DNA of 64,000 nt from Caldilineaceae bacterium. GTDB taxonomy: Bacteria; Chloroflexota; Anaerolineae; Caldilineales; Caldilineaceae. Below are positions 37,118 to 47,083 of the stretch, one piece after another. Below the pieces are notes generated by a model. The model saw only the letters and a program-made list of their open reading frames with translations. It was not told where the DNA came from and searched no databases. The stretch covers positions 1-64,000 of the forward strand of contig JACKBA010000015.1 in the NCBI GenBank assembly GCA_020634815.1, given 5' to 3'. The first letter of the stretch is position 1, and every line of letters begins with the position of its first letter. The position numbers and the translations under genes were made by a program.

Positions 37118-40100
37118 ATGTTTCACGGGAATACACGCAAAGCCCACCATCTGCCCCGCTTGCCGATCGCACTGATTCTCATCCTTCTGATCGCATCGCT
37201 GGCGGGGACCGCCGTGGTGCAGGCAGCAGGTGGTAGCCCCGTGCTGACCATCGGTCACACGGTGAGCCAGGAGCCGCTGCTGGCCGGGCAGGTCGGCTAC
37301 ACGCTGACCGTGCGCAACAATGGCGCCACGCCTGTGACCGACCGTGCCTACAACCTGACGATTACCGACACGCTGCCCATCGGCCTGGTTTTCGTCAGCG
37401 CACAGCCGGCGCCGACGAGTATCGTCAGCCAGGCGGATGGCACCACGGCCCTCACGTGGGACAATATCGCCGACCTGGAAGCGCAGGAGAGCCTGCAAAT
37501 CGCCATCGTGGCGTCGTTGCAGAACACGCTGACGACGGCCGACACCTTTGTCAACCAGGCCGGCGTGCGGGCAAATTCCATGCCCGATAACAGCGGCAAC
37601 CCGGTGCAGGCGACATCGCAACTGGCGGCGCAATTGCAGGCCATCGACATCGAGGCGACCATCGTACAGTCGACGGCCGACGAGCAGGCCATGGGCGCGG
37701 GCGAATACGCCAGCGCTCCGGGCCGCGGCCCTGGCGCCGACTGGCCGTTCACCGTGCGGGCGACGGTGCGCAACAACAACGTCGGCCCGACGAGCAATGT
37801 CGTGGCGCGCGTGACGCTGCCCGCCGGCATCGCTTACCTGGGCGGCGTCGTTTTCAGCAGCAACCCGAACAGCGTTTCCACGACGCCGACGCTCAAGCTC
37901 AACACCGACGGATCGCTCGACCTCTCCTGGTCGCTCGGCACGCTGACCACGGCGCAGCACACCACGCCCGTTACGATCAGCTTCCAGGCGGCCATTCCCT
38001 ATCGCTTCCGCACGGCGGCGAACAATGCCGCCCGCAACGGGCCATTTGCCGGCCCCATGAGCGGCGCCGTCATCGCCGAGGATACCGTCATGCCCGTGCA
38101 GTATGAGGCGACCGGCACCTATGCCGGCGCGCCGACTGCCGACGGATCGGAATCGACACCGGCCGACGATGCACCGGCCCAAACCACGGCCGAGATTCTT
38201 ACGGTGCACAAGGGCGCCAGCCCCACCACGGTCGGCATCGGCACCGAGGTGACTTACTCGCTTACCTACTATGTTTCCGAATATTACACTGTGACCAACG
38301 GCACGCTGGTCGATGTGCTGCCCGACGGCATGACCTACGTCGACGGCAGCGCCAACCTGGCGCCGGTGAGTGTCACGCCCAACAGCCCTGGCGCCGGGCA
38401 GACGACCATTGCCTGGCAGTTGCCGGCGAGCAGCACGACGCCCGGCGCCAGCGCCACCGTCACCTTCCGCGCCCTGGTCGATGCCACGTACGAGGCCGCG
38501 CCGCTTGCGGGCCAGCCCGTCGTCTCGGGCGACAGCCTCACCAATCGGGTCACCATTAGCGGCGAGTGGGCCGATGCGGTCGATATCAGCCGCCTGGGCA
38601 CCGTCACGCCCGACACGTCGTCGGCGACAGTTGCCACGCGCATGCCCACCTTCGACAAGGTCGTGCGCGACCCGCTCACGCAGCAGTGGGTGCGCAGCGT
38701 CAACGCCTTCGTCGGCGATACGCTGACCTTCCGCCTGACCTACGCCAGCGCCGCGGATGTGGACGCGAAAGAGATTGTGATCCGCGACTACCTGCCGCGC
38801 GGCATGACCTACGTCAACGGCAGCGCGACGCATGCCGTGAGCGGCACGTACACCAACGGCGCAAGTTGCGCGGCGGCGCCGCAGTCGCCGACGGTCGGTA
38901 CAATCGGCGGCCTGCAATACCTGGAGTGGAAGCTGTGCAACGCAGCCAAGGGCGCAACGTGGGAGGCGCAGATCCAGGCCAAGGTCGGCCCGATGCCAAA
39001 CGTGCAGCCGGGCTGGATCGTGGCGAACTTCGGCAAGCTGAGCGGCGCCAACAGCTACGGCGCGCCGTACAGCCAGCGCGCCATGGCGACGACCAACTAC
39101 AAGGCGCCGCGCCTGGTGCTGACCAAGACCGCTACGCCCGACCGCGACCTGCAGGGCGGCAGCACCGTCACCTATGCAATCCAGGTCACGAATATGGGCG
39201 ATGCCACGGCCTACAACCTCGTCGTCACGGACACGGTGCCGGTCTCGCTGACAGTGCCGGCCGAGGGCGGCTCGGGCAGCCCCAGCGCTGCCGCGTACTC
39301 AACGGCGTCCGGCAATCCGGCAGCGAGCCAGGGGGGCACGCTGCTGTGGAGCCAGGTTGCATCGCTGGCGCCTAACCAGACGCAGACCTTTACCTACCAG
39401 GCGCAGATTCCGCAGGGGCTGCCGGCCGGCATGTCGCTGACCAACCGCGCCAGCGTCGGCTATAACTCCCGCCCCGACAATCAGGGCCATCCGGTCGCGC
39501 GCACGGGCAACATCGACGACGACCAGACGAACGAGGCGACGGTCTACGTGAAGGGTCTGACGATCACCAAGGTGGGCGTACGCAGCACGGCGGGCACCAG
39601 CCCCAACTACGCCACCATCGGCGACGTGGTGAGCTGGACGCTGACCGTGACGGTGCCCACCGGCGTCGTCGCCTACTGGCCCGTCGTGGAAGAGAACAAC
39701 CTGCCCAGCGGCTTCGACTATGTCGCCGGCAGCCGGGCGATTCAGGGCGCCACCTTCGACGACGCGCATCACGCACAGAACCCGAAGGTAAGCACCGATC
39801 ACTTCGACCTGCGCTTCTTCGTGAATTCGATTGACAACAGCGCCGGCGCGACGCCCTATGTCTTCACCATCCGCTTCGCCACGCTGGTCAGCGGCGTGCG
39901 TTTCGATCAGCCGGCGACGCAGTACTACACCAACAACACCGTCCTTAACAACGCAGTGAACACGAGCTATGTGGGCTGGTATGACAAGGCCAGCGGCTAT
40001 GCCAACACCGGCTGGTCATGGGACGGTTTCGAGACGAACCGCATCGACCGGCGCAGCCCGGTCGGCAGGTACACGATCAAGGTGCGCCAGCCCTACCTGA

Positions 40101-43100
40101 CCCTGCAGAAGGCGGCATCGATCAGCCGCGTCGGTGCGGGCGATATCGTGTCGTACACCATTACGCTGCGCAATGCCGGCACCGACACTGCCTACGACAT
40201 GCTGCTGCGCGACGTGCTGCCGCCAGGGCTGACCCTGCTCCAGATCGACTCGGTGCAGAAGCCGGCGGCGACGACCGTCACGCCGACAAGCTCGTCGGGC
40301 GCGGCGTACGCCTACACCATCGACCGGCTCGACGCCGGCGGAACGGTGGTCGTCGTCTACCGCGCGCAGGTTGCCGGCGACATCAGTTCGGACTCGTCGC
40401 TGACCAACACGGCGTCGGTGACATCCTACTCGACAAAGCCGGGGACGGTAGGCGACACCAACGGCGACAGTGTGACGGACGAGCGCATCTATACCGGCCC
40501 GAAGACGACGGCCGTGGTGCATACGCCACAGGGCAGCATCCAGAAGACGGTGACGGCCGATGAACTGAGCTATGGCTCGACCATCGTCTACACGTTGACG
40601 GTGCCGGGCCAGCCCATCAACGCCACCATGTATAACGTCGTCGTCAGCGACACCATCGACAGCCGCTTGCAGGTGATCAACGTGCAAAACGGCAGCGCAA
40701 ACGGCAACACGGTTTCGGCAGCCTTCGGTTCGATTGGCGCCAACGCGCAACAGGTCATCGTCGTCACTGCCCAGCTTCCGACCGCCAGCCCGGCGACGCC
40801 CGGCACGCTGATCACGAACCGCGGCTACGTGCTCTACGACAAGGGCGGCTTGAAACCCTCGAACTATGTGGCAAATACCATCGTTGCACCGGCGCTCGTC
40901 GTCGACAAGCAGGTGGTGCAACTGGAAGCCGCCGCGGGCGAACTGGTCGACTACACCGTCACCGTGCGCAACGTGGGCAACGGCCGCGCCGAGAATCTGC
41001 TGCTGACCGACACGCTGCCGGCCAACATGGCCTTCGAAGCCGGCACCGCGCAACTGAACGGAGCGCCCTTCGCCGCACCGTCGCTGAGCGGGCTGGCGCT
41101 GCCGGCACTACCCGGCGTCACCACCCACACCCTGACCTACAAAGCGCGCATGGTCAGCGCCGAGTCCGGCGTGCGCTATCTCAACACGGTGCAGGTCACC
41201 GGCATGGACAGCCGCGGCCTGGCCATTCCGGCTGACGCCAGCGCACGCTTCGCCGCCGACACCGATGCCGACGACGCGGCCAGCGCCATCCTCTACGGCC
41301 CGCTGGTTTGGGACAACGAGAGCATCTTCGTTGCCTTCGAGGATCTGAAAAACGTGGGCTGGTCCGACTGGGACTACAACGACTTCATCGTCAAGATCGA
41401 CGTAGCGCGTGGAAAGACGAGCAGCGGCGGCGTGGCTGCCCTGCGTCTCGACTACGAGGCCATGGCGCGCGGCGCCGCCTACGACCACCGCTTCCTGCAC
41501 CGGCTGCCGGTCTTTGGCGGCGGGCGCTACACGCTGGCGGTGCGCAACGCTGACGGCCAGGTCGTCTCGACCGCGGCGGGTGCCATCGGCGACGAACCGG
41601 CGATCCCCATCTTCGAGCGCACCAAGACGGCGCTGCCGTTGCAGGCGCAGATTCCGGACGGCAAGAACAAGCAATTCACCAACACCGCGCCCGAGCAGAC
41701 CTGGGTGCAGAAGGGCTACACCGCCCGCTTGCAGGTAGCGCTGGCCGATCCCGATCAGAACCTGGCCGACGCCTTCCCACCGCTGCCGTGGGATCCGTAC
41801 CTGCACGTGATCTACACCAACCAGGAGGTTCACCTGGTGCAGCCGGGCTTCACCAACAATACGCAGGTCGTCAACGCGGCCTATGACGCCACCAGCCCGC
41901 TGCTCGGCTTCGATCTGCCGCTGGCGCAGGCGTTCAATGCGCACTGGCAGTGGCCGCAGGAGTTTCTGGGCATCTGGCGCGTCTATCCCGATTACGTGGC
42001 CAACGCAATCTCGGACGGCGCTCAGAACCCCGCGTGGTGGGATCCCAATGTGGCGACCACCTATCTCGAGTATGCGTGGCAGGGCGGGGCGGTTTCCGTC
42101 TCGGCGGCAGAGCTGAGCCAGGGCACGGCGCTCTCCTCGCGCTACTATGCCTCGCCCGTCGTGGCCGACCTGGATGGCGATGGACAGCCGGAGATCATCA
42201 TCGGCAACCTCGTCAAGTGGCAACTCGAAGTGTACGACGTGAACGGCGTCATGCGGGCAGGCTGGCCGAAGGTGCTGCACGAAGGCGTCAAGGCCGCGGC
42301 AGCGGTCGGCGACCTGGACGGCGACGGCAAGCTCGAAATCGTCGTGGGCGACATGCGCGGCTATCTCTACGCCTACCGCGCCAATGGCGAGGCACTGCCC
42401 GGCTGGCCGATTCGCACGGGTACGAACCCGGACGCCGGCTACCGCATCCTGTCACGGCCCGCCGTCGTCAATCTGGACGGCAGCGGTGCAGCCGAGGTCG
42501 TGCTGGCGCTCTCGGACGGAAACCTGTATGTGTACGAGGCCAATGGCGCGCTGCGTAACGGCTGGCCGGTCTCGCTGGGCGCAGCGGCGGACACCTACGG
42601 CAACCACGTCGTCGATAGTTCGCCGGTGGTCGCCGACATCGATGGCGACGGCAAGAACGAGATCGTCGTCGGCTCCTATGATGGCAGCCTCTACGTCTAC
42701 CGTGCCGATGGCACGCTGGCCTGGAAATATGCCACCGGCGACGTCATCATGGGCACCCCGGTTGTCGGCGAGCTTGCGGCAGGTTCGCCCGGTCTGGAAA
42801 TCGTCATCGGCTCCGGCGACCGCTTCGTCTACCTGCTGAGCAGCACGGGCGAGTTGCTCTGGCGGCGTCCCACGGGCTGGATCGTGCGCTCGTCGCCGCT
42901 CCTGGCCGATCTCAACAATGACGGCGTGCCGGAGATCATCATCGGCAGCGACGACCACAAGGTGTGGGCGTGGCACAACAACGGCGAGCGCGTGGCGGGC
43001 TGGCCGCAGAGCACGGGCGCGGCCGTGACATCGTCGCCGGTTGCCGGCGATGTGGATGGCGACGGACAGATCGAGATCGTGGTCGGCTCCGACGATGCCA

Positions 43101-43303
43101 AGGTCTACGCCTGGAACGGCGATGGCACGCCCGCCGAGGGCTGGCCCAAGGATGCCGGCTACCCGGTCAAGAGTGCGCCGGCGCTGCTGAACGCCGACGG
43201 CGACGCAGAATTGGAGGCACTGGCCGCCGGCTACGAAGGCGTGTTGCGCTTCCTGGGTGTGCCGGTCAATCAGAAGCTGTTCCTGCCTGTCATCGGGCGC
43301 TGA
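37118..43303 (+). CDS. Giant secreted protein: DUF11 repeats, Ca-binding-type module, FG-GAP beta-propeller
   Basis: The start is the ATG at 37118 (AGGAG and TAGGA upstream), giving 2061 residues. Residues 1-40 are a signal peptide (LPIALILILLIASLAGTAVVQA). About residues 42-1390 are successive DUF11-type immunoglobulin-like repeats, each with patterns such as YTLTVRNNGATPVTD, LTITDTLPIGLVFV, TYAIQVTNMGDATAYNL and DTLPANMAFEAG. Around 1397 comes VWDNESIFVAFED and GWSDWDYNDFIVKID, a DxDxND metal-binding-like module. From about 1665 there are eight FG-GAP-type blades (DLDGDGQPEIII, DLDGDGKLEIVV, DIDGDGKNEIVV and others) spaced about 50 residues apart. The protein ends NQKLFLPVIGR. It is probably a cell-surface adhesin or matrix protein; the ligand is unknown. 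Confidence 0.9.
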   Translation: MFHGNTRKAHHLPRLPIALILILLIASLAGTAVVQAAGGSPVLTIGHTVSQEPLLAGQVGYTLTVRNNGATPVTDRAYNLTITDTLPIGLVFVSAQPAPTSIVSQADGTTALTWDNIADLEAQESLQIAIVASLQNTLTTADTFVNQAGVRANSMPDNSGNPVQATSQLAAQLQAIDIEATIVQSTADEQAMGAGEYASAPGRGPGADWPFTVRATVRNNNVGPTSNVVARVTLPAGIAYLGGVVFSSNPNSVSTTPTLKLNTDGSLDLSWSLGTLTTAQHTTPVTISFQAAIPYRFRTAANNAARNGPFAGPMSGAVIAEDTVMPVQYEATGTYAGAPTADGSESTPADDAPAQTTAEILTVHKGASPTTVGIGTEVTYSLTYYVSEYYTVTNGTLVDVLPDGMTYVDGSANLAPVSVTPNSPGAGQTTIAWQLPASSTTPGASATVTFRALVDATYEAAPLAGQPVVSGDSLTNRVTISGEWADAVDISRLGTVTPDTSSATVATRMPTFDKVVRDPLTQQWVRSVNAFVGDTLTFRLTYASAADVDAKEIVIRDYLPRGMTYVNGSATHAVSGTYTNGASCAAAPQSPTVGTIGGLQYLEWKLCNAAKGATWEAQIQAKVGPMPNVQPGWIVANFGKLSGANSYGAPYSQRAMATTNYKAPRLVLTKTATPDRDLQGGSTVTYAIQVTNMGDATAYNLVVTDTVPVSLTVPAEGGSGSPSAAAYSTASGNPAASQGGTLLWSQVASLAPNQTQTFTYQAQIPQGLPAGMSLTNRASVGYNSRPDNQGHPVARTGNIDDDQTNEATVYVKGLTITKVGVRSTAGTSPNYATIGDVVSWTLTVTVPTGVVAYWPVVEENNLPSGFDYVAGSRAIQGATFDDAHHAQNPKVSTDHFDLRFFVNSIDNSAGATPYVFTIRFATLVSGVRFDQPATQYYTNNTVLNNAVNTSYVGWYDKASGYANTGWSWDGFETNRIDRRSPVGRYTIKVRQPYLTLQKAASISRVGAGDIVSYTITLRNAGTDTAYDMLLRDVLPPGLTLLQIDSVQKPAATTVTPTSSSGAAYAYTIDRLDAGGTVVVVYRAQVAGDISSDSSLTNTASVTSYSTKPGTVGDTNGDSVTDERIYTGPKTTAVVHTPQGSIQKTVTADELSYGSTIVYTLTVPGQPINATMYNVVVSDTIDSRLQVINVQNGSANGNTVSAAFGSIGANAQQVIVVTAQLPTASPATPGTLITNRGYVLYDKGGLKPSNYVANTIVAPALVVDKQVVQLEAAAGELVDYTVTVRNVGNGRAENLLLTDTLPANMAFEAGTAQLNGAPFAAPSLSGLALPALPGVTTHTLTYKARMVSAESGVRYLNTVQVTGMDSRGLAIPADASARFAADTDADDAASAILYGPLVWDNESIFVAFEDLKNVGWSDWDYNDFIVKIDVARGKTSSGGVAALRLDYEAMARGAAYDHRFLHRLPVFGGGRYTLAVRNADGQVVSTAAGAIGDEPAIPIFERTKTALPLQAQIPDGKNKQFTNTAPEQTWVQKGYTARLQVALADPDQNLADAFPPLPWDPYLHVIYTNQEVHLVQPGFTNNTQVVNAAYDATSPLLGFDLPLAQAFNAHWQWPQEFLGIWRVYPDYVANAISDGAQNPAWWDPNVATTYLEYAWQGGAVSVSAAELSQGTALSSRYYASPVVADLDGDGQPEIIIGNLVKWQLEVYDVNGVMRAGWPKVLHEGVKAAAAVGDLDGDGKLEIVVGDMRGYLYAYRANGEALPGWPIRTGTNPDAGYRILSRPAVVNLDGSGAAEVVLALSDGNLYVYEANGALRNGWPVSLGAAADTYGNHVVDSSPVVADIDGDGKNEIVVGSYDGSLYVYRADGTLAWKYATGDVIMGTPVVGELAAGSPGLEIVIGSGDRFVYLLSSTGELLWRRPTGWIVRSSPLLADLNNDGVPEIIIGSDDHKVWAWHNNGERVAGWPQSTGAAVTSSPVAGDVDGDGQIEIVVGSDDAKVYAWNGDGTPAEGWPKDAGYPVKSAPALLNADGDAELEALAAGYEGVLRFLGVPVNQKLFLPVIGR

Positions 43304-43329
43304 GTTCGACGAACCCTGTATGCTGTAGA

Positions 43330-43375
43330 ATCAGCCGCCCATCACGTGCTGAACGTGGTGGGCGGCTGATTTTTC
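43330..43375 (+). terminator. Rho-independent terminator after the giant surface protein
   Basis: An 18-bp stem (43330-43347 with 43353-43370, 17 of 18 pairs) closes a 5-base loop and is followed by TTTT with the last T of the stem. It begins 27 bp after the stop codon. This ends the surface-protein transcript and separates it from the following sensor genes. Confidence 0.9.
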
Positions 43376-43536
43376 GGCCTTGTCGCGTGCGGTGCAGGGA
43401 AAAGTGAGGCTGCATTAACCGGGAATGACCATTTGTTTAACTGGAATTCGACCTTTGACCGAGGTGCAACTACAGGATTCGCACTACAATGACAGTGGTG
43501 TATTCTTGAATAATCCACAGATCGTAGGGAATGAAG

Positions 43537-44565
43537 ATGATCAAAAATCTGAATGGCTCTGAGCGAAGGATTCACACCGTTGCGGCATGCGCGCGCGTCG
43601 TCCTGTTCTTTGTGTTTGGGCTGATTCTCGTCGCGTGCGGCGGGGCGACACCGCAGAGCGCGTCTCTCATCGACAAGACGCAGAGCCAGGCGACGGCAAC
43701 GCCGGCGCCGGCCGCTGATCGTCTTCAGGTCGCGCTCGTCATGAAGACGCTGACAAATCCGTTCTTTATCGAGATGGAGAAAGGCGCGCGCCGGGCAGAG
43801 CAGGAACTGGGCATCGAGCTGATCGTAAAGACCGGCGCGCAGGAGACGTCGATCGAACAGCAGATTGCCATCGTCGACGACTTTATCGCTCGGGGCGTCG
43901 ATGCCATTGTGATTGCCCCCGGCAGTTCCACCGAACTGATCCCGGTGCTCAAGAAGGCGCAGGATGCAGGGATTGTCGTTATCAACATCGACAACCGGCT
44001 CGACGCTGACCTGTCGGCCAGCCTTGGGTTGACCGGCGTACCCTTTATCAGCGTGGACAACGCAGCGGGCGCCTACCTGTCGGCAAAGTGCATTGCGGAC
44101 GGTCTCGCGACACCGGCCGAGGTCATGATTCTCGAAGGCATTCGCGAGGCAAAGAACGCGCAAGACCGCAAAGCGGGGGCAGAGCGCGCCTTCTCCGAAG
44201 CGGAGGGGCTGACGCTTGTGGCCAGTGAGACCGCCAATTGGAAGATCGACGAGGCCTACACGGTCACACGCAAGCTGCTGCAAGACCACCCCGACGTGAA
44301 AGGCATCTTTGCCGCCAACGATATGATGGCGCTTGGTGCGCTCAAGTACCTCGCGGATGCCGGCAACAGCGATGTGCTGGTGGCAGGCTTCGATGCGCTG
44401 GCCGAGGCGCTGGCGGCGATCGACGAGGGGACGCTCCTCTGCACGGTGGACCAGCAGCCCGCCGAGCAGGGCTATCTCGGCGTGCAGTTCGCTGTCCGTG
44501 CCCACAACGGCGAGAAACTTCCCGCCGAGGTGTTGGTCGACGTGAACTTGATCCAGGGCGACTAG
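43537..44565 (+). CDS. Sugar/autoinducer-binding periplasmic lipoprotein (PBP1 fold, LuxP/RbsB-like)
   Basis: The frame opens at 43531, but GTAGGGA is too close to that ATG; the ATG at 43537 is better spaced. The N-terminus has a basic start, a hydrophobic stretch VVLFFVFGLILVACGG and a lipobox (LVAC), so it is a lipoprotein. The body is type I periplasmic binding: LQVALVMKTLTNPFFIEMEKG, IVIAPGSSTELIPVLKKAQDAG, INIDNRL, IFAANDMMALGALKYL, VAGFDALAEA. Normally such genes precede ABC ATPase and permease genes; here the next gene, 62 bp on, is a histidine kinase, so this is likely a ligand sensor subunit like LuxP rather than a transport subunit. Confidence 0.88.
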   Translation: MIKNLNGSERRIHTVAACARVVLFFVFGLILVACGGATPQSASLIDKTQSQATATPAPAADRLQVALVMKTLTNPFFIEMEKGARRAEQELGIELIVKTGAQETSIEQQIAIVDDFIARGVDAIVIAPGSSTELIPVLKKAQDAGIVVINIDNRLDADLSASLGLTGVPFISVDNAAGAYLSAKCIADGLATPAEVMILEGIREAKNAQDRKAGAERAFSEAEGLTLVASETANWKIDEAYTVTRKLLQDHPDVKGIFAANDMMALGALKYLADAGNSDVLVAGFDALAEALAAIDEGTLLCTVDQQPAEQGYLGVQFAVRAHNGEKLPAEVLVDVNLIQGD

Positions 44566-44627
44566 ATCGGCACAAGTCGTGGCCCAACGGAAAGGGAATT
44601 ACAATCGTCAGCAGGGTAAATGACCGA

Positions 44628-46985
44628 ATGAGAGCGAACAGGTTTCGCATCAGCATCACCTGGAAATTCCTGCTCTTTGTCGTGGTTGCAAGCGTCTTGC
44701 CGCTGCTCGTCACGGGCTGGGCGTCCTACGATATTGCCCAGCGTATCGTCAAGGCGGAGGCCATCCACAATGCCGAACAACTCACCAGCCAGCAGCGGCA
44801 CTATCTTGACCTGCTGCTCCAGGAAGTCGAGAGCCTGGTTGCCAACCTGACGAGTGTGGATCAGATCAAGGAGACGTTGCGGCAGGACGACGCTCAGATC
44901 GATGACTTCACGCGCCTGGCCACACAGGCGCAAATTGGCTACATCCTCAGCGGCTACACCAACCTGAAGGGGCTGCTCTCCATCGACATCTTCACGGAGG
45001 CCGGTCAGCACTACCATGTCGGCGACACGCTGAACATCGAAGAGCTGCGCCCGGACACGTTGCAGCGGATTTACGAGAGTGCCCGCGCCGCCGAAGGGGC
45101 GATCGACTGGGTCGGCATCGAGGACAACATCAACGGAGCATCGGCGGAGTCGAAGGTGCTGGTTGCCGCCAAACTGCTGCAAGCAACCGATGAGCGCACG
45201 CTCTCCAAGATTCCTGTGGGGCTGCTGTTGATCAACTACAGCTTGGGGAATCTACGCGGTCACTTCGATTCCATCGACCGCGGGGAAGGCGCCGCCATGC
45301 TAATTGTCGACCGCAGCCGGCGCATCGTCTATTCCAACAACCCGGAGCAGATTGGCACGCAACTGGACCCCGGCATCTATGCGCGCCTGGACCAGCCGGC
45401 CGACGCTTTTGTAGAGACAATCGCCGGCGAACCGATTTTTCTCTCCTATGAACGTTCGCCGTTGAGCGGCTGGCTTGTCATCAACCTGACGCCGGTACGC
45501 ACGCTGACCGCGCCGACTTCACAGATTTTTGCCGGCACACTATTCCTGCTCTTTGTCAGCCTGGCGGTTGTGGCTACAGCGGCGCTGTTCGTCTCGCGCG
45601 CCATTGTCCTGCCCATCAATCAGATTACAGAGAGTTTCAAGCTCAGCCAGGAAGAATTCGGGCATCCCCTCAAGCTGCTGCCGATTCGCTCGAACGACGA
45701 AATTGGCGATCTGACGCGCTGGTACAACACCTTCCAGGAGTCGCTCGAGGCCCGTCGCCTGGTCGAACAGGAACTCGTCAAGGCCAAGGAGAGTGCCGAG
45801 GCGGCCAGCTACGCCAAGAGCGAATTTCTCGCCAACATGAGCCACGAGATTCGCACGCCGATGAATGGCGTGCTCGGCATGCTCCATCTGGCCCTGGACA
45901 CGGACCTCAGCCCCGAACAGCGCGATCTGGTCGTAACGGCGCGCCGGTCGGCCGACGACCTGCTGCACCTGCTCAACGACATCCTCGACTTCTCCAAGAT
46001 CGAAGCGGGCAAACTCGATCTGAGCCGCGAACCGTTTGACCTGCGTGCGCTGCTTGACCAACTGGTCAAGACGCTGTCGGTGCCGGCGGCCAACAAGGGG
46101 ATAGCGATCACGACACTGGTGGCCGATGACGTGCCCCGGTACTTCCTTGGCGACCCGATGCGCGTGCGTCAGGTCTTTACCAACCTTGTCGGCAATGCCG
46201 TGAAGTTTACTGCGCAGGGCGCTATCACCATCACGGTCGCGGCCGGCGAGCGCACGCATGACGAGGTCGTTCTGCACGCGACGGTCAGCGATACCGGCAT
46301 CGGCATCGACCCTGTCAAGCTCTCATCGATCTTCGACGCATTCGTGCAGGGGGACACATCGACGACGCGCCAGTTTGGCGGCACCGGTCTCGGGCTGTCG
46401 ATCTCGGCTCGCCTGGTACACATGATGGGCGGCGATATCTGGGCGGAGAGCGCGCTCGGCCAGGGGAGCTCCTTTCACTTCTCCATGCTCCTGGGGATTG
46501 CCCAGGATCTGCACAGCAACGGAAAGAACGCAATGGATACTATGCAACCAATACCGGATTCCACGCTTCGGCAAGCCGTGCCGCTGCCCAGCCTTCAGGG
46601 CGTCCGCATCCTTCTGGCAGAGGACAATGCCGTCAATCAGAAGCTGGCATTGCGTTTGCTCAGCAAGCACGGCTTTGATGTGGCGGTCGTCAGCACCGGC
46701 CAGCAGGCGCTTGATGCACTGGCTAACGACCGGTTCGACCTGGTGCTGATGGATGTCCAGATGCCGGAACTCGACGGTCTCGAGGCGACGCGCCGCCTGC
46801 GCCAGCGCGAACGCGACGCTGGTGGCCACATCCCGGTCATCGCCATGACCGCCCACGCCATGATGGGCGACCGCGAACGCTGTCTGGCGGCCGGCATGGA
46901 CGGCTACGTCACCAAGCCGATTCAAATCGAAACGCTGCTTGCAACCATCGGAGATTCGCTTCCTTCCACGACAGCCGCACCGTAA
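44628..46985 (+). CDS. Hybrid sensor histidine kinase with receiver domain
   Basis: The start is the ATG at 44628 after the binding-protein gene; the frame is open further upstream only as read-through. The 785-residue protein has a TM helix near 11-33, an extracytoplasmic Cache-like sensor region (about 34-300), a second TM near 305-327, a HAMP segment, the HisKA motif NMSHEIRTPMNGV with H406, an HATPase with GIGIDPVKLSSIF and FGGTGLGLSI, and a receiver domain with D709 in LMDVQMPELDG. It lacks an HPt domain, so a separate phosphotransfer partner outside the window is needed. It likely reads the occupancy of the adjacent binding lipoprotein, as LuxQ reads LuxP. Confidence 0.9.
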   Translation: MRANRFRISITWKFLLFVVVASVLPLLVTGWASYDIAQRIVKAEAIHNAEQLTSQQRHYLDLLLQEVESLVANLTSVDQIKETLRQDDAQIDDFTRLATQAQIGYILSGYTNLKGLLSIDIFTEAGQHYHVGDTLNIEELRPDTLQRIYESARAAEGAIDWVGIEDNINGASAESKVLVAAKLLQATDERTLSKIPVGLLLINYSLGNLRGHFDSIDRGEGAAMLIVDRSRRIVYSNNPEQIGTQLDPGIYARLDQPADAFVETIAGEPIFLSYERSPLSGWLVINLTPVRTLTAPTSQIFAGTLFLLFVSLAVVATAALFVSRAIVLPINQITESFKLSQEEFGHPLKLLPIRSNDEIGDLTRWYNTFQESLEARRLVEQELVKAKESAEAASYAKSEFLANMSHEIRTPMNGVLGMLHLALDTDLSPEQRDLVVTARRSADDLLHLLNDILDFSKIEAGKLDLSREPFDLRALLDQLVKTLSVPAANKGIAITTLVADDVPRYFLGDPMRVRQVFTNLVGNAVKFTAQGAITITVAAGERTHDEVVLHATVSDTGIGIDPVKLSSIFDAFVQGDTSTTRQFGGTGLGLSISARLVHMMGGDIWAESALGQGSSFHFSMLLGIAQDLHSNGKNAMDTMQPIPDSTLRQAVPLPSLQGVRILLAEDNAVNQKLALRLLSKHGFDVAVVSTGQQALDALANDRFDLVLMDVQMPELDGLEATRRLRQRERDAGGHIPVIAMTAHAMMGDRERCLAAGMDGYVTKPIQIETLLATIGDSLPSTTAAP

Positions 46986-47083
46986 TAGTACGCGGGCTAT
47001 ACCTCACTACCACCCAGTCGAAACCGCTCGAGCGTTGTTTCGATTCCGAAAGAGTCCCCCTATTGCCGCAAAGGAGGTAGACC

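Noticed and set aside
37016..38917. Long minus-strand frame opposite the giant surface protein
   Set aside because: Low-complexity Arg/Gly/Val-rich translation typical of antisense frames in high-GC DNA; the plus-strand gene has a signal peptide and repeats.
41108..42280. Another long minus-strand frame opposite the surface protein
   Set aside because: Same antisense artefact; no start signal or motif.
43455..43490. TTGACC and TACAAT ahead of the binding-lipoprotein gene, considered as a promoter
   Set aside because: The spacing (24 bp) is too long for a sigma-70 promoter.
44238..44627. In-frame upstream extension of the hybrid histidine kinase
   Set aside because: It overlaps the binding-lipoprotein gene in another frame and lacks a ribosome-binding site; the TM helix begins only after 44628.
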